Origin: Lachnospiraceae bacterium FE2018
Lineage (GTDB): Bacteria > Bacillota > Clostridia > Lachnospirales > Lachnospiraceae
NCBI GenBank assembly: GCA_000702845.1
Contig: JNKK01000001.1
Location: 62,001 to 126,000, forward strand
Length of the DNA: 64,000 nt
Reading direction: 5' to 3'
In this document: piece by piece, positions 39,465 to 46,954 of the stretch
Layout of the letters: every line of letters begins with the position of its first letter
Position numbering within the stretch: position 1 is the first letter of the stretch
Notes under the pieces: generated by a model
The model's database searches: none
What the model was told of the DNA's origin: nothing
What the model saw: the letters and a program-made list of their open reading frames with translations, nothing else
Made by a program: the position numbers and the translations under genes

Positions 39465-39481
39465 ACTCTGCTATGGTTTCT

Positions 39482-39590
39482 GCTCCGCTAGCTCAGTGGT
39501 TAGAGCGGCGGCCTTAAAATCCGTGGCTGATAACAGCGTGAAAATTGAAAGTCTCCGCTCTGCTTCGGTCCGCGCTGAACGGAGAGCTAC
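39482..39590 (+). ncRNA. tRNA-like leader copy A, upstream of rtcB fragment
   Basis: GCTC-AGTGGTTA-GAGC (39491-39506) is a perfect D-arm preceded by TA and a 7-base acceptor-like GCTCCGC. Then come CTTAAAA, a Leu(UAA)-type anticodon loop (39513-39519), in an imperfect stem, and GCTG-ATAA-CAGC (39526-39537), a class II variable arm. No normal T-arm follows; a long insert leads to CGGAGAGC, which could pair with GCTCCG of the acceptor. It is not a functional tRNA gene by eye, but its core is nearly identical to copy B at 42173-42197 while the flanks differ. Confidence 0.6.
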
Positions 39591-39647
39591 CGGACCTCCG
39601 GCGCCTCTCCAGGTGCAGGTAAGTCTGACAGAAAGGAAGTGAGAAAA

Positions 39648-39938
39648 GTGTTAGAGATAAAGGGAAAGATCAATACTGCGATATGTTATGCAAGCGTAAT
39701 TGAGGAAGAGGCGGTCGAGCAGATCCGCCGCATGTGTGATTATGAATTCACCGAGGGCAGCAGGATCCGTATTATGCCGGATGTCCACGCCGGAAAAGGC
39801 TGTACGATCGGAACGACCATGAACGATGATGGAAATATTGATTTTCTGGACGATCTGTTTGATATGCACATTGCTAATTACGGCACCTTCATTATCGAAA
39901 AGGATAATTGTGGAGAGTTGACAAAAATTATGATATAA
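39648..39938 (+). pseudogene. rtcB: rtcB N-terminal fragment fused to unrelated sequence
   Basis: The first 52 residues (LEIKGKINTAICYASVIEEE to CTIGTTM) are virtually identical to intact RtcB at 42296. The frame then departs into NDDGNIDFLDDLFDMHIANY and ends. Catalytic residues (metal-binding Cys and His, guanylated His) are lost. GTG start at 39648, matching the ATG position of the intact copy. The upstream leader is also duplicated, so the unit leader plus rtcB start was copied as a block. Confidence 0.85.
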
Positions 39939-40070
39939 TCAAATCAATATGTGTCAAAAGGTACCCATAATAATCGATGAATTGTTCCGGATCCTGATTG
40001 GTCGGGTTGTGTTTCATAAAGGAGATTGTTTTTTTCGCGAAGCGCAATATGGGAGAGTAATAAAGGAAAA

Positions 40071-40859
40071 ATGAAAAGCGATGGAAAAGTAAGAGTTCTG
40101 GTCTGTCTGCTTGTTCTGCTGGTGGCTGCAGGAATGATCCTGGGTGTCAGGTATAAAGAGCGGGCTGATCTGCGTGCGCAGTATCAGAAACTGTGTGAAC
40201 AGTATACGGTTGTCCTGAAGCGGGAGGTTCCGGCGAAGATGGAATCCCTGCAGTATTACAAGAGCACAGAAATTGATGCAGTCTGTATGATCGGGAAACC
40301 GGACAGCAACGGCAAACGGAACCGATACAGTCGTTACTATGTCACAGTTCACGTCAGTGATGACTTTGACCGGGTCAGACTGGATGATCAATATGAGTAT
40401 CTTGAAGAGGTGAAGGATCTGGCATGGGAGGCGAAGCGTACCGTTCTGGAGGAATATCTTCCAGATTATACGGGCTTTTCCAGAAGTCATCAGTATCCGG
40501 ATGTCTTCGGAATGCATCGGATGGATTATAATGAGGAAGATGAATATTTTGTCAAAACAAGCAGGAATCTGTATCAGTGTGCAAAGTATGTAGACAACTA
40601 CTTTATAAAAAACGATGAAGAAGTATTCACGCCGCAATTCTGGGAGGAGTATCACAGGAAGAATCCGACGCCCACCCCCACCCCGACGCCATACAAGAGA
40701 AAGCCGGCAAGCGGAAAATCGAAATACAAATATAAGAGTTCAGACGATCCTTATGATGTTGACTGGTATGATGATCCGGAAGACTTCTGGGAGGAGAATG
40801 AAGACGACTTTGATGATTTCGAGGATGCCTGGGATTATTGGGAGGAACATCAGGAGTAG
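40071..40859 (+). CDS. Membrane-anchored protein with Thr-Pro linker and acidic tail
   Basis: A 262-residue protein. An N-terminal membrane anchor (VRVLVCLLVLLVAAGMILGV, residues 6-25) precedes a charged helical extracytoplasmic part, a TPTPTPTP cell-wall-type linker near residue 205, a Lys-rich patch and a tail dominated by Asp, Glu and Trp. Function unknown. The start is the ATG at 40071 behind AAAGGAAAA. The anchor region of a paralogue persists as a remnant at 52091. No operon partner is clear; the next gene encodes another exported protein. Confidence 0.75.
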   Translation: MKSDGKVRVLVCLLVLLVAAGMILGVRYKERADLRAQYQKLCEQYTVVLKREVPAKMESLQYYKSTEIDAVCMIGKPDSNGKRNRYSRYYVTVHVSDDFDRVRLDDQYEYLEEVKDLAWEAKRTVLEEYLPDYTGFSRSHQYPDVFGMHRMDYNEEDEYFVKTSRNLYQCAKYVDNYFIKNDEEVFTPQFWEEYHRKNPTPTPTPTPYKRKPASGKSKYKYKSSDDPYDVDWYDDPEDFWEENEDDFDDFEDAWDYWEEHQE

Positions 40860-40957
40860 AGACGAATGAATACATTGAAAAAATATTATATGAAACATAT
40901 AATTGATTATGTAGTAAGTAATTGCCAATTTTTCAGAGAAAAGACAAAGGAAAAGGA

Positions 40958-41818
40958 ATGAACAAGATGAGAAAACTAGTAATATTAATCATGATATTTT
41001 TATTGGCAATGACACCTTCTACAGGGGTAATAGCTGCATCAACACAGTATGTTCCCACCTCCATTGTCATGTATGAGGGAAATTCGAGTATAGGATGGCT
41101 TGAAGAGACGAAAAGCACTTATACTTATAACAAGAACGGATGGATAACAAAATCGGTCTCCTCTATGGCTCATGGAGAGACTGGATCTGTGTCCTATAAG
41201 TGGAAGAAAAATCTTTTAACAAAGGTGAGTCGATCGTCAGGCGGGGACATAACATTTGAATACAAAAATGGCCTTCTGAAAAAAGCTGTAGAAACCAATA
41301 AAGATGGAAAGACCACATATACGTATAAATGGAAAAAGAATACGGCAAATGTGAAAGTGACATCCACGCTAAGCAATAACCAAACAAGCTCGATGAAGAT
41401 TAAGATTGATAAAAAGAAAAGGCCTGTAAAACTGGTTATCACACTAAAGGATGGAAAGAAAACAACCATTAAGAATACGTATCATTCCAATAATAACCTG
41501 AAATCTAGCGAGACTGTTTCTGCAGATGGATCGTCAACAAAATCATTATATAATAAGCAGGGGTACGTAACACTACGTACATACAAATATGCTAATGGAA
41601 ATACAGCCAAAACAACATTTAACTATACGATGGATGCGAAAAAGAAATGTCCGTCACAGGTAATAGTTAAAGTAATTGGTGGAGAGAGTGACGGAACTTA
41701 CAGAAAAGTAGTATTTTCATCTTTTAAAAAAGTAAAACAGGGCAGGAACTGCAGCTTCGCTACACCGTATGTAAGTATTTTTTCAAATCTTCCGTTAGCA
41801 GGAAATATGTGTTATTGA
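40958..41818 (+). CDS. Secreted repeat protein (YD-like strands)
   Basis: A 286-residue exported protein. The signal peptide (residues 1-27: MRKLVILIMIFLLAMTPSTG, cleavage near VIAAS) is followed by short beta-strand repeats with K-W-K-K and Y-x-K-N-G-x-L motifs (SYKWKKNLLTKVSRSSGGDI, FEYKNGLLKKAVETNKDGKT, YTYKWKKNTANVKV). These resemble YD/RHS-like or MORN-like strands. It is strongly Lys/Thr-rich. The extreme C-terminus (CSFATPYVSIFSNLPLAGNM) does not fit the repeats and may reflect a frameshift. AAAGGAAAAGGA precedes the ATG. Confidence 0.7.
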   Translation: MNKMRKLVILIMIFLLAMTPSTGVIAASTQYVPTSIVMYEGNSSIGWLEETKSTYTYNKNGWITKSVSSMAHGETGSVSYKWKKNLLTKVSRSSGGDITFEYKNGLLKKAVETNKDGKTTYTYKWKKNTANVKVTSTLSNNQTSSMKIKIDKKKRPVKLVITLKDGKKTTIKNTYHSNNNLKSSETVSADGSSTKSLYNKQGYVTLRTYKYANGNTAKTTFNYTMDAKKKCPSQVIVKVIGGESDGTYRKVVFSSFKKVKQGRNCSFATPYVSIFSNLPLAGNMCY

Positions 41819-42090
41819 TATTACAAGTATAATGACAACGACAGGTTTTTATGATATGGTAAGCACAATGAAGAAATCAGGATAGAATATCCGGAAAGGA
41901 AAAACAATGTTCACAGCTATCTATTTGATACATCTTGAGAGCGAAAGTTATATAGAAGCACCGCGTAAAGACGAGCGGGGCTCACATTTTATGCGCTCAT
42001 ACAGGATGCAACAGGAGCATAGAAGCTGTATCCGGATATAGGTGATCTTGCCAGAATAAGAAGATCATAATTCCGTAGAAGAAGCTTTCT

Positions 42091-42125
42091 ACCGCTTGTC
42101 TTGTATGAGGCAGGCGGTATTTTTG
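42091..42125 (+). terminator. Terminator of leader copy B
   Basis: Same stem-loop as at 39430 (ACCGCTTGTC/GGCAGGCGGT), followed by TATTTTT. It lies upstream of the second tRNA-like element and insulates the rtcB leader from the preceding A+T-rich stretch (41820-42090), in which I see no gene. Confidence 0.8.
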
Positions 42126-42149
42126 TGCGTTAGCAATGAGCCATGCGCA

Positions 42150-42262
42150 TACAGGGCGGCAGACGCGGCGGACTTAAAATCCGTGACTGATAACAGCGTG
42201 AGAGTTGAGCCTCCGGCCGGTGCTAAACGCTCGTCCACTGGATGAGCAGCACCTCGCCGGGT
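42150..42262 (+). ncRNA. tRNA-Leu(UAA)-like leader copy B, upstream of rtcB
   Basis: GGCGGCAGACGC resembles a Leu D-arm, followed by CGGA-CTTAAAA-TCCG (42169-42183), a proper anticodon arm with UAA, and CTG-ATAA-CAG (42187-42196), a class II variable arm. GAGAGTTGAGCCTC is a degenerate T-arm. Then comes a long rod: CCGGC/GCCGG (42213 with 42256), GGTGCT/AGCACC (42219 with 42248) and GCTCGTCCA/TGGATGAGC (42229-42247). The rtcB ATG lies about 35 bases further on. The module may be a sensor, substrate or decoy for RNA repair. Confidence 0.6.
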
Positions 42263-42295
42263 GCATGTAAATCTGACAGGAAGGAATTGAGGAAA

Positions 42296-43498
42296 ATGTT
42301 AGAGATAAAGGGAAAGATCAATACGGCGATATGCTATGCAAGCGTAATTGAGGAAGAGGCGGTCGAGCAGATCCGCCGTATGTGTGATTATGAGTTTACA
42401 GAGGGCAGCAGGATCCGTATTATGCCGGATGTTCACGCTGGAAAAGGCTGCACGATCGGAACGACCATGACCGTCGTGGATAAGGCAGTCCCCAACATTG
42501 TAGGCGTTGATATCGGATGCGGTATGTACACCATCAATCTGGGAAAGGCTGCTGTTGATTTCGAGAAGCTGGATGAAGCCGCTCATTATATTCCCTCCGG
42601 CATGAATGTATGGGAGGGACGGCAGGAACGCTTTGACCTGCAGGAGCTGCGGTGTTGGCGCAGTCTGAAGGATGCAAAACGCCTAGAGCGCAGTCTGGGC
42701 ACTCTGGGAGGCGGAAACCATTTCATCGAGATCGACGAAGCGGCGGACGGCACAAAGTATCTGGTAATCCACAGCGGAAGCCGCAATCTGGGAAAGCAGG
42801 TCGCAGAGCTGTACCAGCGTCTGGCCATCGACCTGAACAAGGGTAAGGAGACCTATTTTCAGGAGAGGGATGAAATCATCCGGACCTACAAGGAGCAGGG
42901 AAGGCGAAAGGAAATCCAGGCTGCGTTGGAACAGATCGCCTGGAAGCAGTGCGAAGCAACAATGCCGGAGGATTTATGTTTCCTGTACGGCGAGTATCTG
43001 GCCGATTACCTGCATGACGTTGAGATCTGTCAGCGCTTTGCCCGCAGAAACCGCGAGAAGATGGCAGAGATCCTGCTGGAAAGAACCGGTATTGCCGGTG
43101 GTGAGGCTTTCCATACAATCCATAATTATATCGACACGGAAGAGATGATTCTTCGTAAGGGCGCAATAGCCGCCCACGCCGGGGAGAAGGTCCTGATCCC
43201 GATCAATATGAGGGACGGAAGTGTTCTGGCTGTCGGTAAGGGCAACGCAGAATGGAACTATTCTGCTCCGCATGGTGCAGGAAGAATCATGTCCCGCCGC
43301 GCCGCAAAGGAGCAGCTGAACCTGGAAGAATACCGGGAGACGATGAAGGGGATTTACACGACATCCGTGAATGAATCCACACTGGATGAAGCACCGATGG
43401 CGTACAAGTCCCTGGAAGACATCATCGATGTGATCCGCGATTCTGTGGATATCATTGATGTAATGAAGCCTATTTACAACTTTAAGGCATCCGACTGA
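42296..43498 (+). CDS. rtcB: RNA-splicing ligase RtcB
   Basis: A 400-residue RtcB, which joins 2',3'-cyclic phosphate or 3'-phosphate RNA ends to 5'-OH ends using GTP and Mn. Key motifs: MPDVHAGKGCTIGTTM near residues 43-58, VGVDIGCGMYTI near 72 with the metal Cys, GGGNHFIEID near 140, SGSRNLGKQ, and APHGAGRIMSR near 322 with the His that becomes guanylated. The length fits the bacterial short form. The ATG is set by GAGGAAA and by homology to the fragment at 39648. A tRNA-like leader precedes it. An XRE gene follows after 38 bases. Confidence 0.95.
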   Translation: MLEIKGKINTAICYASVIEEEAVEQIRRMCDYEFTEGSRIRIMPDVHAGKGCTIGTTMTVVDKAVPNIVGVDIGCGMYTINLGKAAVDFEKLDEAAHYIPSGMNVWEGRQERFDLQELRCWRSLKDAKRLERSLGTLGGGNHFIEIDEAADGTKYLVIHSGSRNLGKQVAELYQRLAIDLNKGKETYFQERDEIIRTYKEQGRRKEIQAALEQIAWKQCEATMPEDLCFLYGEYLADYLHDVEICQRFARRNREKMAEILLERTGIAGGEAFHTIHNYIDTEEMILRKGAIAAHAGEKVLIPINMRDGSVLAVGKGNAEWNYSAPHGAGRIMSRRAAKEQLNLEEYRETMKGIYTTSVNESTLDEAPMAYKSLEDIIDVIRDSVDIIDVMKPIYNFKASD

Positions 43499-43536
43499 GA
43501 TCCTGATCCGGCCGGGTGCCGGAACAGGAGGATAAG

Positions 43537-43806
43537 ATGACTATGAATTTCCCGACCATTAATTTGGTGGCAACGGGACAGAACATTGTGAGACTGAGAA
43601 AGGCAGCAGGTCTGTCTGTAAAGGATCTGCAGGACATCTTTGGATTTGCAACTCCCCAGGCCATCTACAAGTGGCAGAAGGGCGCAGCCATGCCGACAAT
43701 CGATAACCTGGTTGTGCTGGCAATGGTATTTCGCGTGAGGATGGATGACATCATTGTGGTTGATGCTGCGGCAGATCTGATGGATATCTTAATGAGAAGT
43801 GCATAA
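43537..43806 (+). CDS. XRE-type helix-turn-helix protein next to rtcB
   Basis: An 89-residue regulator: LVATGQNIVRLRKAAGLSVK, DLQDIFGFATPQAIYKWQKG, and AMPTIDNLVVLAMVFRVRMD. It resembles the protein at 12048 in the K-W-x-x-G-x-x-MPTxDNL recognition segment. CAGGAGGATAAG precedes the ATG. It lies 38 bases after rtcB and is probably co-transcribed, making it a candidate regulator of the RNA-repair unit; in proteobacteria rtcB is controlled by the dissimilar RtcR. Confidence 0.8.
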   Translation: MTMNFPTINLVATGQNIVRLRKAAGLSVKDLQDIFGFATPQAIYKWQKGAAMPTIDNLVVLAMVFRVRMDDIIVVDAAADLMDILMRSA

Positions 43807-43986
43807 GCATTAATGCAATGGTTGTCTTCCGGGAAGATACCGTCGATGAGTATGCATAGGTGTGTGAGCTGCAGGTTTATTCTGCCTGGCATGCACGTGC
43901 AGCCGCCGAGAAAACGTTGCGAACGATTCTGGACAGAAACGGAACGGAGGGACAGACAGAAAAATCAAAAAAACTCCTGGAAAGTA

Positions 43987-44017
43987 TTGACCCCTACGCT
44001 GCGTCATAGTTTATAGT
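43987..44017 (+). promoter_or_regulatory. MerR-type promoter with 19-base spacer
   Basis: TTGACC (43987-43992) and TATAGT (44012-44017) are separated by 19 bases, the hallmark of MerR-activated promoters. The spacer holds the dyad CTACGC-T-GCG(TCA)TAG. The 180 bases before it contain no supported gene, though one frame is protein-like apart from a stop near 43858. Confidence 0.75.
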
Positions 44018-44048
44018 AGCCTTATCGAGAGCAAGGAGGCAGAAGATT

Positions 44049-44774
44049 ATGATGACGGTAAACGAAGTTAGCAGGCTGACAGGCGTGAGTATACGCACCC
44101 TGCAGTATTATGACAAGATCGGGCTGCTTCATCCGGCGAAATACACGGAGGCAGGCTACCGGCTGTATGACGATGCGGCACTGGAGACCTTGCAGCAGAT
44201 CCTGCTTTTCAGGGAACTGGAATTCCCCCTGAAGGATATTAAAGAGATCATCAGCAGTCCTGATTTTGACAGGGGCAAGGCTTTGGAACAGCAGATCGAG
44301 CTCCTGAAGCTTAAGAAGGAACACATCGAGAACCTGATCGACCTTGCGAAGGGAATCAAACTATTGGGGGTGAAAAAATTGAATTTTGATGCATTTGATA
44401 CAAAAAAAATGGATGCGTATGCCGCTCAGGCAAAGGCTTCCTGGGGAAAAACACCAGCCTATAAGGAATTCGAGGAAAAATCCAAAGGCCGGAAAAAGGA
44501 AGAGGATCAGAAAATTTATCAGGGAATGATTGATATCTTTGAAGAATTCGGGCAGATCAGGAACATGGATCCGGCATCTGGGGAAGCTCAGGGTCTGGTA
44601 AAGAAACTGCAGAATTATATTACAGAGTACATGTACACCTGTACAAAAGAGATATTAAGCAGCCTCGGTAAGATGTATGCCGGCGGCGGAGATTTCACAA
44701 AGAATATCGACAGCTATGGCGGGGAAGGGACCGCGGAGTTCACGCATCAGGCAATCGAAATTTACTGCAGATAA
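44049..44774 (+). CDS. MerR-family regulator with TipAS drug-binding domain
   Basis: A 241-residue regulator. Residues 1-70 form the MerR winged helix (TVNEVSRLTGVSIRTLQYYD, KIGLLHPAKYTEAGYRLYDD), 75-110 the coiled-coil dimer helix, and 120-241 a TipAS-type domain (KASWGKTPAYKEFEEKSKGR, TEYMYTCTKEILSSLGKMYA). TipAL/TipAS and related proteins bind thiopeptide-like or other antimicrobials and activate their promoters. It is autoregulated most likely through the 19-base-spacer promoter. AGCAAGGAGGCAGAAG precedes the ATG. A terminator follows, so no drug pump is co-transcribed. Confidence 0.92.
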   Translation: MMTVNEVSRLTGVSIRTLQYYDKIGLLHPAKYTEAGYRLYDDAALETLQQILLFRELEFPLKDIKEIISSPDFDRGKALEQQIELLKLKKEHIENLIDLAKGIKLLGVKKLNFDAFDTKKMDAYAAQAKASWGKTPAYKEFEEKSKGRKKEEDQKIYQGMIDIFEEFGQIRNMDPASGEAQGLVKKLQNYITEYMYTCTKEILSSLGKMYAGGGDFTKNIDSYGGEGTAEFTHQAIEIYCR

Positions 44775-44830
44775 GCATTCCGGCAGAGGCGTCTGCTAAA
44801 ACAAAACGGAATCTTGTCATTACATTAAGC

Positions 44831-44864
44831 GGTCCTGAAGTCAAAAACTTCAGGACCGTATTTT
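44831..44864 (+). terminator. Rho-independent terminator after merR gene
   Basis: GGTCCTGAAGT pairs perfectly with ACTTCAGGACC over a CAAAA loop, followed by GTATTTTG. Confidence 0.9.
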
Positions 44865-44920
44865 GTGCAGGCAGCAAGCAGGGTATATGCCGGAAAGGAT
44901 TGTAGTAAATGGAAAACGCA

Positions 44921-44967
44921 TTGACAAATTTGAACCGCAAAATATAATAATTGTTATATAACATATA
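44921..44967 (+). promoter_or_regulatory. Consensus promoter and palindrome before tetR/CPBP/kptA
   Basis: A perfect TTGACA (44921-44926), a 16-base spacer and a perfect TATAAT (44943-44948). Just downstream, GTTATATAAC is a perfect palindrome set in A+T-rich DNA, a likely operator for the TetR protein encoded next. This is the strongest-looking promoter in the window and implies tight repression. Confidence 0.85.
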
Positions 44968-45031
44968 TTATAAAACAGACCAGGAGCGAATCCTTCTGCT
45001 CTGCACAGACCGTAGTGAATGGAGAAAAAGT

Positions 45032-45595
45032 ATGCCGCCTAAAGTGAAAGTGACAAAAACAATGGTTGCCGAAGCTTCCTTTGAGGTGATCAGGGCAAGC
45101 GGGCATGAGAATCTGAACGCCAGAACGATAGCGGAGCATCTTGGATGCTCCACACAGCCGGTGCTTTACAGCTTCAAGACGGTGGATGATATCCGGGAGG
45201 CCGCATATGAGATTGCAGACAGATACCATACGAGGTTCATTATGCCGGAGGATACGAATGAAAATCCGATGCTGGCACTGGGGCTTAATTATGTGAGATT
45301 CGGTCAGGAAGAAAAGAACCTGTTCCGTTTTCTGTTCCAGACGGATAAGTTTGGCGGCAAGGATGTGACGGTTCTTATGTCGGATCCAGGGCTTTCGGAG
45401 ATCATGGGGATCATGGCGGCAGGTCTTGAGACAGATATAGAGCAGGCAAGGGAGATGTTTCTGACATTCTTCTGTGTGGCCCATGGCATGGCGAGTCTGC
45501 TTGCCAATAATTCCATGGAATATGATGAGAAGCAGTGCAAGAAGATGCTGGAGAATGTTTTTTTCGGAATGATTGCTGCGCGGAAAGGGAATTGA
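45032..45595 (+). CDS. TetR-family regulator (WHG-type)
   Basis: A 187-residue regulator. N-terminal helix-turn-helix: KTMVAEASFEVIRASGHENL, NARTIAEHLGCSTQPVLYSF. The C-terminal ligand domain resembles the TetR_C_WHG group (FLTFFCVAHGMASLLANNSM). ATG at 45032 after GGAGAAAAAGT. Its stop lies 1 base before the start region of the CPBP protease gene, and the following genes are closely packed, so it probably represses the whole row TetR-CPBP-KptA from the consensus promoter upstream. Confidence 0.88.
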   Translation: MPPKVKVTKTMVAEASFEVIRASGHENLNARTIAEHLGCSTQPVLYSFKTVDDIREAAYEIADRYHTRFIMPEDTNENPMLALGLNYVRFGQEEKNLFRFLFQTDKFGGKDVTVLMSDPGLSEIMGIMAAGLETDIEQAREMFLTFFCVAHGMASLLANNSMEYDEKQCKKMLENVFFGMIAARKGN

Positions 45596-45596
45596 T

Positions 45597-46343
45597 ATGC
45601 GAAAGTTATATGAAGAGAATGAAATCTTGTTTGCAGTGATTTGGATCGTACTCTATTGTGTGGTTTTAGGCACAATAAGAGGCAATTTCGGAGATGAGAG
45701 TATCTTTATGCTGCTGGCATTGATTGTTTTTACGGTGGGTATCGCAGCATTTGTAAAAAGGAATCATCTGGAAGAAAAGTACGGTCTTGCCAGATGGCCT
45801 AAGAATACGAAGAAGTATCTGCTTTTCATACCGATGTGGGTCCTGGCCGCGGGTAATATCTGGGATGGTTTTTCTCCTTCATATCAGGGGTTTTCATTGG
45901 TGACAGCGGCACTTTCCATGCTTCTTGTTGGCTTTGTGGAAGAAATGATCTTCAGGGGATTTCTTTTCAGGGCCATGCTATCAAAGGATAAGACAGTCGT
46001 GGCAATCATAGTTTCTGCCGTGACGTTCGGTATGGGTCATATCGTGAATCTCTTTATCGGACAGACAAGCTTTGAGACCGTAATGCAGATCATTTTTGCC
46101 ATCAGCTGGGGATTTATCCTGACGATGGTATGCTACAGGAGTGGCAGTATTATCCCATGCATTATAGCGCACGCCATGATCGACGTATTATCACTGTTTG
46201 GAGCAGATAACGGGCTGGCTGACTGGATTTACATAGGAGCGACGATAGTTATTGCAATAATCTACGGTACCTATCTTGGCAGGATGAAAAATGAAGAAGC
46301 GGAGGATATCGGAGAACAAGCGCGTTATGAGGAAAAAAGGTGA
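45597..46343 (+). CDS. CPBP-family intramembrane metalloprotease
   Basis: A 248-residue protein with about eight hydrophobic segments and the CPBP/Abi motifs: EEMIFRGFLFRA (E-E-x3-R) near residue 108, FGMGHIVNL (F-x3-H) near 143, and a later HAMIDVLSLF motif with His and Asp. The family includes Rce1-type CAAX proteases and bacterial bacteriocin-immunity or maturation proteins. AAGGGAATTGAT precedes the ATG. No bacteriocin gene is adjacent. It overlaps kptA by about 17 bases. Confidence 0.92.
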   Translation: MRKLYEENEILFAVIWIVLYCVVLGTIRGNFGDESIFMLLALIVFTVGIAAFVKRNHLEEKYGLARWPKNTKKYLLFIPMWVLAAGNIWDGFSPSYQGFSLVTAALSMLLVGFVEEMIFRGFLFRAMLSKDKTVVAIIVSAVTFGMGHIVNLFIGQTSFETVMQIIFAISWGFILTMVCYRSGSIIPCIIAHAMIDVLSLFGADNGLADWIYIGATIVIAIIYGTYLGRMKNEEAEDIGEQARYEEKR

Positions 46344-46878
46344 TAAAAAGAACAATACAAGCAGGTTCATTTCGCTGATTCTGCGCCATAAACCGGATGC
46401 AATCGGGATTACACTGGATGAGCATGGCTGGGCAGATGTGCAGGAGTTGATTGACGGCATCAATCAGTCGGGAGGACATTTCCTGGATATGGACAGCCTG
46501 GAGGAGATTGTCCGCTCGGACGAGAAGCAGCGCTACTCCTTTAACGAGGATCATACCCTGATCCGTGCAAATCAGGGCCATTCCATTCCGGTAGATGTGG
46601 AACTGGAGGAGAAGACACCACCGGATGTTCTCTGGCATGGAACCGGAGAGAAGTATGTTGCTTCAATTGATGTACAGGGACTGATTCCGAAGAGCCGGCT
46701 CTATGTACATCTTTCTTCTGATGTGGAAACAGCAAAGAAAGTGGGAAGCCGGCACGGCAGGCCGGCCATCTATGAGATCGACTGTAAACATATGTCACAG
46801 GATGGATATCGGTTTTATGAATCAGCAAATCATATTTGGCTGACAAAGGAAGTACCGGTGAAGTATTTGAAGAAGTGA
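46327..46878 (+). CDS. kptA: RNA 2'-phosphotransferase (Tpt1/KptA)
   Basis: A 183-residue enzyme that removes an internal 2'-phosphate from RNA, transferring it to NAD and releasing ADP-ribose 1'',2''-cyclic phosphate. Family features: the N-terminal winged domain NTSRFISLILRHKPDAIGIT with LDEHGWADVQELI, the RYSF-x-EDHTLIRANQGHS block, LWHGTGEKYVASI near 112, and SRLYVHLSSDVETAKKVGSR near 135, with conserved Arg, His and Arg residues. The start is uncertain (46327 or 46291, both overlapping the CPBP gene). Bacterial KptA lacks a known splicing substrate; RtcB lies 3 kb upstream. Confidence 0.93.
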   Translation: MRKKGDKKNNTSRFISLILRHKPDAIGITLDEHGWADVQELIDGINQSGGHFLDMDSLEEIVRSDEKQRYSFNEDHTLIRANQGHSIPVDVELEEKTPPDVLWHGTGEKYVASIDVQGLIPKSRLYVHLSSDVETAKKVGSRHGRPAIYEIDCKHMSQDGYRFYESANHIWLTKEVPVKYLKK

Positions 46879-46897
46879 TACTGTTGGATTGATTATT

Positions 46898-46941
46898 GAC
46901 ATATGTCGATTACAGATCTATACTGTTTTTGACAAATGTCA
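46898..46941 (+). promoter_or_regulatory. Twin GACA-x2-TGTC operators before DUF134/NifX gene
   Basis: GACATATGTC (46898-46907) is a perfect palindrome. TGACAAATGTCA (46930-46941) has nearly the same sequence. Their centres are 33 bases apart, three helical turns, suiting cooperative binding on one DNA face. The DUF134 helix-turn-helix protein encoded next is a good candidate binder. Confidence 0.7.
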
Positions 46942-46954
46942 GAAAGGAGGGCTT

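Noticed and set aside
39482-39560. An ordinary functional tRNA-Leu or tRNA-Lys gene
   Set aside because: D-arm, anticodon loop and variable arm are seen, but no T-arm with TTCRA and no matching acceptor 3' strand with CCA at normal distance. It is described as tRNA-like instead.
40670-40700. CCCCACCCCCAC-like run as a repeat array or G-quadruplex element
   Set aside because: It encodes the TPTPTPTP linker of the membrane protein. Short Pro-Thr coding repeats explain it.
43813-44016. A 67-residue gene between the XRE and merR genes
   Set aside because: No ribosome site, and it runs through the MerR promoter. A neighbouring frame looks more protein-like but contains a stop; neither can be supported.
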